From Vulcanimicrobiota bacterium (lineage in GTDB: Bacteria; Eremiobacterota; Eremiobacteria; Baltobacterales; Baltobacteraceae), in the NCBI GenBank assembly GCA_028287545.1, contig JAQBPL010000077.1, positions 1-8,273 on the forward strand: DNA of 8,273 nucleotides. Direction: 5' to 3'. Position 1 is the stretch's first letter, and each line of letters opens with the position of its first letter. A model generated the notes under the pieces. The model was given only the letters and a program-made list of their open reading frames with translations. It was not told the DNA's origin and ran no database searches. Below are positions 1-5,905 of the stretch, one piece after another. The position numbers and the translations under genes were made by a program.

Positions 1-1
1 C

Positions 2-283
2 CTCACCGCCAACGCGGACTTTCACGTCAAGATCGTCGAAGCAACGGGTCATGGCCGGCTGCAGCAGATGATCCCGCTGGTGCGGATGTCGTCCGAAGTC
101 GTGTACATCACGATGCAGAACCAAGGCCCTCGCCTGCGGCGCTCGGCGACCGAGCACGCCGCCGTGCTGGCCGCGATCCGCTCCGGCGACGGCGAGGCGG
201 CGGAACGCCTCGCCCGCGCGCACGTGCGCGCCGCCGCAGCGCATTGGATCGTTCCCGACACGCACCCGGAAACGGAGGGATGA
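2..283 (+). CDS. GntR-family transcriptional regulator, C-terminal FCD domain (5' truncated by window edge)
   Basis: Only the last 93 residues are present; the reading frame is open from base 2 and the N-terminal winged-helix DNA-binding domain lies outside the window. The fragment looks like the end of an FCD (FadR C-terminal) ligand-binding domain. It has an N-A-D-F-H-x-x-I-V-E-A-T-G-H motif at the start, then a T-E-H-A-A-V-L-A-A-I-R-S-G-D helix, then A-R-A-H-V. The three histidines of these segments sit where FCD domains usually bind a metal or organic-acid ligand. FCD regulators commonly sense carboxylic acids or aromatic-pathway intermediates and act as repressors. Its TGA overlaps the first pcaD start codons, so it is probably co-transcribed and is the best candidate for local control of the pca genes. 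That role is inferred from position. The GntR assignment rests on the C-terminal domain only. Confidence 0.8.
   Translation, partial: LTANADFHVKIVEATGHGRLQQMIPLVRMSSEVVYITMQNQGPRLRRSATEHAAVLAAIRSGDGEAAERLARAHVRAAAAHWIVPDTHPETEG
274..278 (+). promoter_or_regulatory. Ribosome binding site that bears on the pcaD start
   Basis: GGAGG lies just upstream of two adjacent in-frame ATG codons at 280 and 283. It is 1 base from the first and 4 bases from the second, so the second ATG is the better start, although the spacing is still short. The first ATG forms an ATGA overlap with the regulator's stop codon. Confidence 0.55.
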
Positions 284-1095
284 TGACGTTCATTCACGCC
301 GGCGGCCTGACCGTCCACGTCGAGGTCAGCGGACCGCACGACGCTCCGCCCATCGTTTTCGCGAACTCGCTCGGCACCAATCTGCAGATCTGGGATGCGC
401 AGGCGGCGGCGCTCGCCGATCGTTACCGGATCGTGCGCTACGACATGCGCGGTCACGGCATGACGTCGTTCGCGCCGCCGGGCGAAGACTACGCGATCGC
501 GCAGCTTGCCGACGACGTCGCGGCGCTGCTCGACGCGTTGCGGATCGGACGGGCGAGCGTCGTCGGGCTCTCGATCGGCGGCATGGTCGCTCAGCGGTTC
601 GCCGCGGCGTACCCGCAGCGGGTCGACGCGCTCGTGCTGTGCGCGACCGGGAGCCGCATCGGGAGCCCCGAGGTGTGGAACCCGCGCATCGAAACGGTTA
701 CGACGGACGGCATGAGCGCGGTCGTCGACGCGACGATGGGGCGCTGGTTTACGCCCGCAACCCACGCGGACCGGCCGGACCTGGTGCGCGGTTTTTCGAT
801 GATGCTCGAACGCACGCCGGTTGCGGGCTACGCCGGCTGCTGCGCGGGGATTCGCGACGCCGACCTGCGGGCCGACGACGCGCGGATCACCGCGCGAACG
901 CTCGTCATCTCCGGCGCGGCGGACGTCGTGACGCCGCCGGCGTCGGGCGCCGAGATCCGTGACGCGATCCCGGGGGCGCGGCTCGAAGTAATCGACGATG
1001 CCGCGCACATGCTCTGTGCGGAACGGCCCGAAGCGCTCGACCGGTTGTTGGGCGGATTCATCGGCGCGACGACGTCGGCTGGGAGCACGCGATGA
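283..1095 (+). CDS. pcaD: 3-oxoadipate enol-lactonase (alpha/beta hydrolase)
   Basis: This enzyme hydrolyses beta-ketoadipate enol-lactone to beta-ketoadipate, the last step specific to the protocatechuate and catechol branches, in the cytoplasm. The product is 270 residues, close to the usual 260-270. It has the alpha/beta-hydrolase layout: oxyanion region F-A-N-S-L-G-T at 26-32, R-Y-D-M-R-G-H-G at 52-59, and nucleophile elbow G-L-S-I-G-G with Ser97. The acid is probably Asp214 in G-A-A-D-V-V-T-P, and the catalytic His is His242 in D-A-A-H-M. Motifs alone cannot exclude another small-substrate hydrolase, but the run of pcaC, pcaH, pcaG and pcaB directly downstream makes PcaD the strong call. 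The start at 283 was chosen from Shine-Dalgarno spacing; ATG 280 is an alternative. Its stop overlaps pcaC as ATGA. It is a separate gene and is not fused to PcaC as in PcaL proteins. Confidence 0.92.
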   Translation: MTFIHAGGLTVHVEVSGPHDAPPIVFANSLGTNLQIWDAQAAALADRYRIVRYDMRGHGMTSFAPPGEDYAIAQLADDVAALLDALRIGRASVVGLSIGGMVAQRFAAAYPQRVDALVLCATGSRIGSPEVWNPRIETVTTDGMSAVVDATMGRWFTPATHADRPDLVRGFSMMLERTPVAGYAGCCAGIRDADLRADDARITARTLVISGAADVVTPPASGAEIRDAIPGARLEVIDDAAHMLCAERPEALDRLLGGFIGATTSAGSTR

Positions 1096-1478
1096 GCGAC
1101 GGGAAATACGATGCCGGGATGCTGGTGCGGCGCACGGTGCTGGGCGAGGAGCACGTCGAGCGGGCGGCGGCGTCGTCGACCGAATTCACCGGCGATTTCC
1201 AGCGCTACATCACCGAGTACGTCTGGGGCTCGATTTGGACGCGTCCCGGTTTGGAACGCAAGACGCGCAGCATGCTGACCATCGCCATCACCGCCTCGCT
1301 CGGCCGGCTGGAAGAGCTTGAGCTGCACATTCGCGCCACGCGGAATACCGGGGTCTCGCGCGACGAAGTGAAAGAAGTGCTGATGCAAGTCGCCGCGTAT
1401 GCGGGCGTGCCGGCCGCGAACACCGCGTTCAAGATCGCGGCCGGCGTCTATCGCTCGTTCGACGAGGAGAAGAAGTAG
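1092..1478 (+). CDS. pcaC: 4-carboxymuconolactone decarboxylase
   Basis: PcaC decarboxylates gamma-carboxymuconolactone to beta-ketoadipate enol-lactone, which is the substrate of PcaD. The protein is 128 residues, typical for a stand-alone PcaC. It is a single all-helical CMD domain at about residues 35-120, with E-R-K-T-R-S-M-L at 55-62, E-L-E-L-H-I with conserved His79, and Y-A-G-V-P-A-A at 103-109. It has no CxxC motif, which separates it from AhpD-type peroxidase members of the same fold. GGGAG at 1081-1085 lies 6 bases before the ATG, and that ATG overlaps the pcaD stop by four bases. The TAG stop shares one base with the GTG start of pcaH. The short charged C-terminal tail D-E-E-K-K matches the family. 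Confidence 0.95.
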   Translation: MSDGKYDAGMLVRRTVLGEEHVERAAASSTEFTGDFQRYITEYVWGSIWTRPGLERKTRSMLTIAITASLGRLEELELHIRATRNTGVSRDEVKEVLMQVAAYAGVPAANTAFKIAAGVYRSFDEEKK

Positions 1479-2176
1479 TGTCCGTTACGTTGCGCGGCGC
1501 CGATCCGACCCAGCCGCCGTACGACTACCCCGCGTACCGGAGCACGATCAAGCGTCATCCCAAGCAGCCGCTGATCGCAGCGCCGCGCGAGCTCATCGAA
1601 GTTCCCGGCGTCGCGTGCGAGGGCGGCTGGGCCGGGCCCGACGTGGTCGACCTTACCCGCCAACATGCGGGCGAGCCGCTCGGCGAACGGATCATCGTGG
1701 CGGGCCGCGTGCTCGACGAGGACGGCCGTGCCGTCCGCCGGTCGCTGGTCGAACTGTGGCAGGCGAACGCCGCGGGCCGGTACGCGCACGACGCCGATCA
1801 GCACGCCGCACCGCTCGATCCGAATTTTCGCGGTGCGGGACAGACGCTGACCGACGACGACGGCGCGTACCGGTTCGTGACGATCAAGCCGGGGGCGTAT
1901 CCGTGGCGCAATTCCTACAACGCGTGGCGCCCGGCGCACATTCACGTCTCGCTGTTCGGCTCCCGCAACGACAGCCGGCTCGTGACGCAGATGTATTTTC
2001 CGGGCGACCCGCTGCTCGAGTACGATCCGGTCATCCATAGCATCGCCGACGCCGCCGCGCGCGCGCGGCTCGTCTCGGCGTACGATCCGGCGCTGAGCGA
2101 AGAGGAGTGGGCGCTCGGCTACCGGTTCGACATCGTGCTGCGCGGACGTTCGGCGACGCCGCTGGAGCCGCGCTGA
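1478..2176 (+). CDS. pcaH: Protocatechuate 3,4-dioxygenase beta subunit
   Basis: This is the iron-bearing subunit of the intradiol ring-cleaving dioxygenase that converts protocatechuate and O2 to 3-carboxy-cis,cis-muconate. The 232 residues match the usual length of about 235. The N-terminal D-Y-P-A-Y-R-S-T-I-K-R-H-P segment is typical of beta subunits. All four non-heme Fe(III) ligands can be placed by motif: Tyr102 in G-R-Y-A-H-D, Tyr141 in P-G-A-Y-P-W, and His154 and His156 in P-A-H-I-H. The flanking signatures L-D-P-N-F-R-G, Q-M-Y-F-P-G-D-P-L and A-L-G-Y-R-F-D-I-V-L-R-G are also present. The GTG start shares one base with the pcaC stop, and GAGGAG at 1464-1469 lies 8 bases upstream. Its stop shares one base with the pcaG ATG, which suits 1:1 production of the two subunits. 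The enzyme is cytoplasmic, with no signal peptide. Confidence 0.97.
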   Translation: MSVTLRGADPTQPPYDYPAYRSTIKRHPKQPLIAAPRELIEVPGVACEGGWAGPDVVDLTRQHAGEPLGERIIVAGRVLDEDGRAVRRSLVELWQANAAGRYAHDADQHAAPLDPNFRGAGQTLTDDDGAYRFVTIKPGAYPWRNSYNAWRPAHIHVSLFGSRNDSRLVTQMYFPGDPLLEYDPVIHSIADAAARARLVSAYDPALSEEEWALGYRFDIVLRGRSATPLEPR

Positions 2177-2721
2177 TGCCGGTTCCGTCCGGTTCGCAGA
2201 CGGTCGGCCCGTTCTTCCGCTTCGCGCTGCACCACGAGCAGTGGAGCGACCTCACGACGGGCTCGCCGGCGGGCGAGAAGATCCGCATCGCCGGGCGGAT
2301 GTTGGACGGCGACGGCGCGCCGGTTCCCGACGGTTTCGTCGAGATCCGGCAGGCCGACGCCGGCGGCTCGTACGCGTGCGCAGACGGCTTCACCGGCTTC
2401 GGACGCGCGTCGACCGATCGCGACGGACGCTACGCGTTCACCACGATTCGTCCCGGAGCCGTGCCGAGCGCGCTGGGCGCACAAGCGCCGCACGTGGTCG
2501 TCTCGATCTTCGCCCGCGGTTTGCTCAAAGCGCTGCATACGCGCATGTACTTCGGCGATCGCCCCTCGGAGAACGCCGCCGATCCGCTGCTGTCGTCGAT
2601 CGCGGAGAACGCGCGGCGCACGCTGATCGCGGAGCGCGCGGGAGAGCACCGCCCGATTCCCGAGTTCCGCTTCGACATCGTGCTCCAAGGCGAGGGCGAG
2701 ACGGCCTTCATCGACCTGTGA
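2176..2721 (+). CDS. pcaG: Protocatechuate 3,4-dioxygenase alpha subunit
   Basis: This is the structural partner of PcaH; in known enzymes the alpha chain shares the beta fold, lacks iron and contributes to the substrate pocket. The 181 residues are somewhat shorter than the roughly 200 of well-known PcaG. Recognisable parts are S-Q-T-V-G-P-F at 7-13, A-P-H-V-V-V-S-I-F-A-R-G at 104-115, H-T-R-M-Y-F at 121-126 and a C-terminal F-R-F-D-I-V-L-Q-G-E-G-E-T. As expected for alpha, the iron ligands are not conserved: Val96 stands where beta has its second Tyr, and only the first His of the H-x-H pair remains. An oddity is E-I-R-Q-A-D at 56-61, where the family usually has Trp in place of this Arg. 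The ATG at 2176 overlaps the pcaH stop by one base, with GGAG at 2164-2167. The frame is open further upstream, but that extension would lie inside pcaH. Confidence 0.95.
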   Translation: MPVPSGSQTVGPFFRFALHHEQWSDLTTGSPAGEKIRIAGRMLDGDGAPVPDGFVEIRQADAGGSYACADGFTGFGRASTDRDGRYAFTTIRPGAVPSALGAQAPHVVVSIFARGLLKALHTRMYFGDRPSENAADPLLSSIAENARRTLIAERAGEHRPIPEFRFDIVLQGEGETAFIDL

Positions 2722-4094
2722 GCGACCCCGGGATCGAGCTCTTCGGTTCGCTGTACGGCACGCCGGCGATGAAAGACGTGTTCTCGGCACGCGCGCGCGT
2801 CCGCACGCTTGCCGCGGTGGAGGCGGCGCTTGCGCGCGTGCAAGCGCGGCTCGGCATCGTGCCGCAAATCGCGGCCGACGCGATCGCCGCCGCGGCCGAT
2901 CGCGCCGACGAGTTCGACATCGCTGTGCTGGCAGCGCAGAGCGAGACGGTCGGCTATCCGATCGTTCCGCTCACGAAAGAGCTCGCTCGGCGCGCGGGTC
3001 CGGAGGCCGGCGCCTTCGTGCACTGGGGCGCGACGACGCAGGACGTGCTCGATACCGGGCTCGTGCTGCAACTCCGTGATGCGCTCGCATTGCTCGAAGC
3101 CGACCTGCGCGCGACGAACGCCGCGCTGGCGCAGCGCGCCGAACGTCACCGCGGCGACGTGATGGCGGGCCGCACGCATCTCCAGCACGCGCTGCCGATC
3201 ACGTTCGGCTACAAAGTCGCGGTGTGGCTGGCGCCGCTGATCGAGCATGCCGGACGTTTCGACGCGCTGCGGGCGCGCGTGCTGCGCGTGCAGTTCGGCG
3301 GTGCCGTCGGGACGCTGGCGTCGCTCGGCGACCGCGGGCGCGAGGTCACCGTTGCGCTGGCGGAAGAACTCGCGCTGGCGGTGCCGGACGCGCCATGGCA
3401 CACGGACCGCTCGGCGCTCGCGGAGCTCGCGTCATTCGCCGGCGTCGCCTGCGGCAGCCTCGCGAAGGTCGCCGGCGACGTGATGCTGCTAATGCAGACC
3501 GAAGTCGCCGAAGTGTTCGAACCGCATGCCCCGGGCCGCGGCGGTTCGAGCACGATGCCGCAGAAGCGCAATCCGATCGCCAGCGAGTACGTCCTCGCCG
3601 GCACGCGCGGCGTGCACGCCCTCGTTCCGCTCATGCTCACCGCGATCGCCGGCGATCACGAACGCTCGACCGGCCCGTGGCAGAGCGAGGAGATCGCGCT
3701 GCCGCAGATCCTCGTACTCGCTTCGGCCGTCTTCGCACACGCGAAGGCGCTGGCGCAGGGGATGAGGGTCGACACCGTCCGGATGCGCCGCAACTTGGAC
3801 GCGACGAACGGACTGATCATGGCCGAAGCCGTCGCGATGGCGCTCGCCGAATCGGTCGGCCGAGTCGAAGCGCATCATCTCGTCGAGCAGGCGTGCAGCG
3901 TTGCGATCGAGCGCGAACGGCCCCTCATCGACGTCCTGGCTGAAGAACCGTTGGTCGCGCGGCACCTCGACCGTCGGCGTTTGCACGAGCTGTTCGACCC
4001 GGCGCGTTACGTCGGCGAATCGGCAGCCGTCGTCGACCGCGTGCTCGCGCGCTACGCCGAAGTGCCGCCGGTCCCGCGGTCCGTCAACGTTTGA
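2718..4094 (+). CDS. pcaB: 3-carboxy-cis,cis-muconate cycloisomerase
   Basis: PcaB lactonises 3-carboxy-cis,cis-muconate to gamma-carboxymuconolactone, linking PcaHG to PcaC. It belongs to the fumarase/aspartase superfamily, whose members are mainly helical homotetramers. The 458 residues match the usual 450 or so. Signatures are H-W-G-A-T-T-Q-D at 102-109, G-R-T-H-L-Q-H-A near 153-160, and the mobile-loop signature G-G-S-S-T-M-P-Q-K-R-N-P at 275-286 with the catalytic serine pair Ser277/Ser278. Adenylosuccinate lyase is the main look-alike, but the E-L-F-G-S-L-Y-G N-terminus and the pca neighbours favour PcaB. The start is the GTG at 2718, which forms a GTGA overlap with the pcaG stop. No good Shine-Dalgarno lies at proper distance, so initiation probably depends on coupling. 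The last 43 bases overlap the antisense TetR gene. Confidence 0.94.
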   Translation: MSDPGIELFGSLYGTPAMKDVFSARARVRTLAAVEAALARVQARLGIVPQIAADAIAAAADRADEFDIAVLAAQSETVGYPIVPLTKELARRAGPEAGAFVHWGATTQDVLDTGLVLQLRDALALLEADLRATNAALAQRAERHRGDVMAGRTHLQHALPITFGYKVAVWLAPLIEHAGRFDALRARVLRVQFGGAVGTLASLGDRGREVTVALAEELALAVPDAPWHTDRSALAELASFAGVACGSLAKVAGDVMLLMQTEVAEVFEPHAPGRGGSSTMPQKRNPIASEYVLAGTRGVHALVPLMLTAIAGDHERSTGPWQSEEIALPQILVLASAVFAHAKALAQGMRVDTVRMRRNLDATNGLIMAEAVAMALAESVGRVEAHHLVEQACSVAIERERPLIDVLAEEPLVARHLDRRRLHELFDPARYVGESAAVVDRVLARYAEVPPVPRSVNV

Positions 4095-4708
4095 ACCATC
4101 TTCGCGATCAGGGTCCGTTCGCTGAGCTGTAAACGTTCTTTGCCGATGGTTTGCTCGAAGAACACCTGCTGAAAGCATGCGCCCAGGAGCATTTGCGCGG
4201 CCGCCTGCGGGTCGATTCCCCTCGGCAGGCGGCCGAGCGAAAGCTCTGCGGCCAGATACGCCGCGACGGCCTCCGAAGCTCGGTGCGGGCCGCGCCCATG
4301 GATGAGTCGGGCCTGGTAGCGCTCGCGCAGGGCGTTCTCGGAGTACAGCATGGCCATGAGCGGTATCAGGTCGCGGTAGAAGGCCATCGTCTTGCGCAGG
4401 ACTTCCCGCAGGCGGACGGCAGGCGTGGCGGTTCCGGCCTTTCCGGGCAGGTCACCCATGAAATCGCGGTAACTGGGGACCAAATACTCGGCCACCGCCG
4501 TCTGGAAGACGTCGATTTTGTCGCTGAAATGGCGATAGATCGACCCCTCGGCGATGCCGGCTTCGGCCGCGATCGCGCGGGTCGTCGCACCGGCGATGCC
4601 GTGCGCCCGCACGGTGGTGATGGCTGCCCGGAGGATCCTTTCACGGGTCTCGATTGCGGCATCCTTTCGGAAAGGGACGGTGTCCGATGTGAGTGAACGC
4701 TCACTCAC
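4052..4708 (-). CDS. TetR/AcrR-family transcriptional regulator
   Basis: This is a one-domain-plus-ligand-pocket repressor of the TetR family, about 218 residues from the GTG at 4708. The TetR_N domain spans about residues 21-70: E-T-R-E-R-I-L-R-A-A, then the helix-turn-helix A-T-T-R-A-I-A-A-E-A-G-I-A-E-G-S-I-Y-R-H-F at about 41-61. The C-terminal half is helical and, as usual for the family, gives no clue to the ligand. The start is unsure. ATG codons at 4813 and 4846 keep the frame open but would add 35-46 residues without TetR character, antisense to the membrane-protein gene. GTG 4708 gives a normal N-terminus but has no visible Shine-Dalgarno. It is divergent from the membrane/SDR/DUF2867 set and probably controls that set and itself through the palindrome at 4689-4708. 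Its 3' end overlaps pcaB. Confidence 0.88.
   Translation of the reverse strand: MSERSLTSDTVPFRKDAAIETRERILRAAITTVRAHGIAGATTRAIAAEAGIAEGSIYRHFSDKIDVFQTAVAEYLVPSYRDFMGDLPGKAGTATPAVRLREVLRKTMAFYRDLIPLMAMLYSENALRERYQARLIHGRGPHRASEAVAAYLAAELSLGRLPRGIDPQAAAQMLLGACFQQVFFEQTIGKERLQLSERTLIAKMVQTLTDRGTGGTSA
4689..4708. promoter_or_regulatory. Putative TetR operator (20-base near-perfect palindrome)
   Basis: The arms GTGAGTGA and TCACTCAC surround ACGC, so nine of ten symmetric pairs match. The TGA-GTGA-ACG-C-TCAC-TCA pattern resembles TetR/AcrR operators of the TGAnTGAACGnTCAnTCA kind. It lies between the TetR gene and the divergent membrane-protein gene, 25 bases before the latter's ATG. It sits where binding would block both transcripts. 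Read on the - strand it would also encode the first residues of the TetR protein if GTG 4708 is the start. Confidence 0.78.
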
Positions 4709-4714
4709 TACACT
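4709..4714 (+). promoter_or_regulatory. Possible -10 element of the membrane/SDR operon
   Basis: TACACT follows the palindrome directly and matches four of six bases of a TATAAT-type -10 box. Transcription would start near 4721, shortly before the ribosome binding site. No convincing -35 box is visible at the proper distance, so this is a weak call that rests on position beside the operator. Confidence 0.25.
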
Positions 4715-4733
4715 CTGGAAACGAGGTTCGCCA

Positions 4734-5204
4734 ATGTACGCCTCCAGCCTGGTCGCCCATGTATTTCTCACAACGCTCGCCTTCGGCTTCGCGATCGTCC
4801 TCGATTTCGTCATGGCAGCCGTCGCTGCAAGCCGGAACCCCGGCACGATCCGCGTCGTCTACGAAGCGGTCGCGCGTTACGCCCGTTTGATCGGCCCGCT
4901 ATTCGGCGTCGGGATTCTGCTAGGGTTCGGCCTCATGCACGAACGCCACGACAGCGCGACGCAGCCATGGCTCCTCGCGACGTATGCTCTCGTCTTGCTG
5001 ACGGCGTTCTTCGGCATGGGCGTCGGCGGTCGGCGCTACAGTCGGGTCCTCGCGGCCGCGCGCTCCGCGGAGAATACCGTCACGCCGGAACTCGAACGAG
5101 CGATCTCCGGCGCGACGCCGCTGGCTGCCTTCGTGATGCTCGCCCTGATGTTGGCGCTCGTCGCCGTGATGTTCCTCAAGCCGTTCTCGGGTATAGGCGG
5201 GTGA
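4734..5204 (+). CDS. Small integral membrane protein, DUF2269-like
   Basis: This is a 156-residue polytopic membrane protein of unknown function. Four hydrophobic segments can be seen: about residues 5-30, 48-67, 75-95 and 128-150. The short polar loop between helices 2 and 3 carries M-H-E-R-H, and a longer basic loop between helices 3 and 4 carries G-G-R-R-Y-S-R and A-R-S-A-E-N. The pattern resembles DUF2269, a family of predicted integral membrane proteins; this is recognised from overall look and no diagnostic motif was identified. The ATG at 4734 has GAGG at 4723-4726 with 7 bases spacing, and the frame upstream would run through the operator and TetR. It is the first gene after the operator, and its stop overlaps the next gene as GTGA, so it is made together with the SDR protein. 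Its job may be membrane anchoring or transport linked to that reductase, but this is inference. Confidence 0.8.
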   Translation: MYASSLVAHVFLTTLAFGFAIVLDFVMAAVAASRNPGTIRVVYEAVARYARLIGPLFGVGILLGFGLMHERHDSATQPWLLATYALVLLTAFFGMGVGGRRYSRVLAAARSAENTVTPELERAISGATPLAAFVMLALMLALVAVMFLKPFSGIGG

Positions 5205-5833
5205 AAATCGCCGTTTTGGGAGCGGCCGGCGGAATCGGCCGTCACGTCGTGACGCAGGTACTCGACGCCGGCCATAGCGTGACCGCGCTCCTGCGTGACC
5301 CGCGAAAGCTTACCTTGCGCCACGAGCGGCTGGCGATCGTTCGCGGTGACGTCCTCGACGGCGAAAGCATCCGCACCGCGATCGCGGGTCACGATGCGGT
5401 CGTCTCTGCGATGGGCGTGCGCGACCGCGCACCGACGACGCTCTATTCAGTGGGCGCGCGCAACGCGTTGACGGCGATGACGGCCGAAGGCGTGCGCCGC
5501 TACATCGCGATCTCGGCGTCCGGTTTTCACATCGATGCGAACGATCCGCTCTTTTTGCGCTACGTGGGAAAGCCGATCGTCTCGCTGATCTTGAAGGAAC
5601 ACTACAAGGATCTGGTTCGCATGGAGAGCGTCATCGCCGAGAGCGACCGCGATTGGACGATCGTCGTCCCGCCGCGCCTGACCGACGGCCCGCGGACCGG
5701 GCGCTATCGCGAGGCGCTCGACGCCAACGTGCGCAACGGCCAATCGATTTCCCGCGCGGACGTCGCCGATTACATCGTCAAGCTGCTCGCGCAGCCCACC
5801 CAGCGGCCTGCGTTGGCCTTCATCGCGTATTGA
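5201..5833 (+). CDS. NAD(P)-binding atypical SDR / NmrA-like oxidoreductase
   Basis: This 210-residue protein has a single Rossmann fold. The N-terminus reads K-I-A-V-L-G-A-A-G-G-I-G at 2-13, a GxxGxxG dinucleotide loop. A basic residue follows strand 2 (A-L-L-R-D-P), which suggests NADP(H) preference. R-G-D-V-L-D-G at the end of strand 3, a V-V-S-A-M-G strand-4 segment and A-I-S-A-S-G-F at about 103-109 are typical of the NmrA-like/biliverdin-reductase-B-like group. The classical YxxxK active site is not evident; K-E-H-Y-K near 131-135 is the nearest candidate. The substrate is unknown; quinone, flavin or redox-sensing roles are possible. The start is GTG at 5201, overlapping the previous stop by four bases, since the glycine motif begins almost at once. 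A DUF2867-like gene follows after 72 bases. Confidence 0.87.
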   Translation: MKIAVLGAAGGIGRHVVTQVLDAGHSVTALLRDPRKLTLRHERLAIVRGDVLDGESIRTAIAGHDAVVSAMGVRDRAPTTLYSVGARNALTAMTAEGVRRYIAISASGFHIDANDPLFLRYVGKPIVSLILKEHYKDLVRMESVIAESDRDWTIVVPPRLTDGPRTGRYREALDANVRNGQSISRADVADYIVKLLAQPTQRPALAFIAY

Positions 5834-5893
5834 GCCGGGAAGCGGTGCTTGACCGCCGAACCGTCCCTGCAGCTGAAGAACGTCGGCTCAGCC

Positions 5894-5899
5894 AGGAGG
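5894..5899 (+). promoter_or_regulatory. Strong Shine-Dalgarno that fixes the DUF2867-like gene start
   Basis: AGGAGG lies 6 bases before the GTG at 5906. This argues against the upstream in-frame TTG at 5849, which has no comparable site. Confidence 0.8.
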
Positions 5900-5905
5900 C
5901 CTTGC

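Noticed and set aside
49..1008. Long - strand open frame opposite the regulator and pcaD
   Set aside because: The translation is dominated by Arg, Asp, Ala and Val without motifs, as expected for the antisense shadow of a GC-rich gene. The + strand frames match known families.
1092..1478. AhpD-like peroxidase instead of PcaC
   Set aside because: The CxxC pair of AhpD is absent and the gene sits between pcaD and pcaH.
2241..2717. In-frame 5' extension of pcaB running through pcaG
   Set aside because: The extension is arginine-rich, lacks family character and lies wholly inside pcaG. The GTG at 2718 gives the normal PcaB N-terminus and length.
2430..3401. Long - strand open frame opposite pcaG and pcaB
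   Set aside because: Low-complexity, basic composition and no recognisable domain; the opposite strand carries clear pcaG and pcaB signatures.
5849..5877. TTGACC as a -35 box of a separate promoter for the DUF2867-like gene
   Set aside because: No -10-like hexamer occurs 16-18 bases downstream, and TTGACC occurs by chance in such sequence.
5849..5905. TTG 5849 as start of the DUF2867-like gene
   Set aside because: No Shine-Dalgarno precedes it, while the GTG at 5906 has AGGAGG at ideal spacing; the extra residues do not resemble the family.
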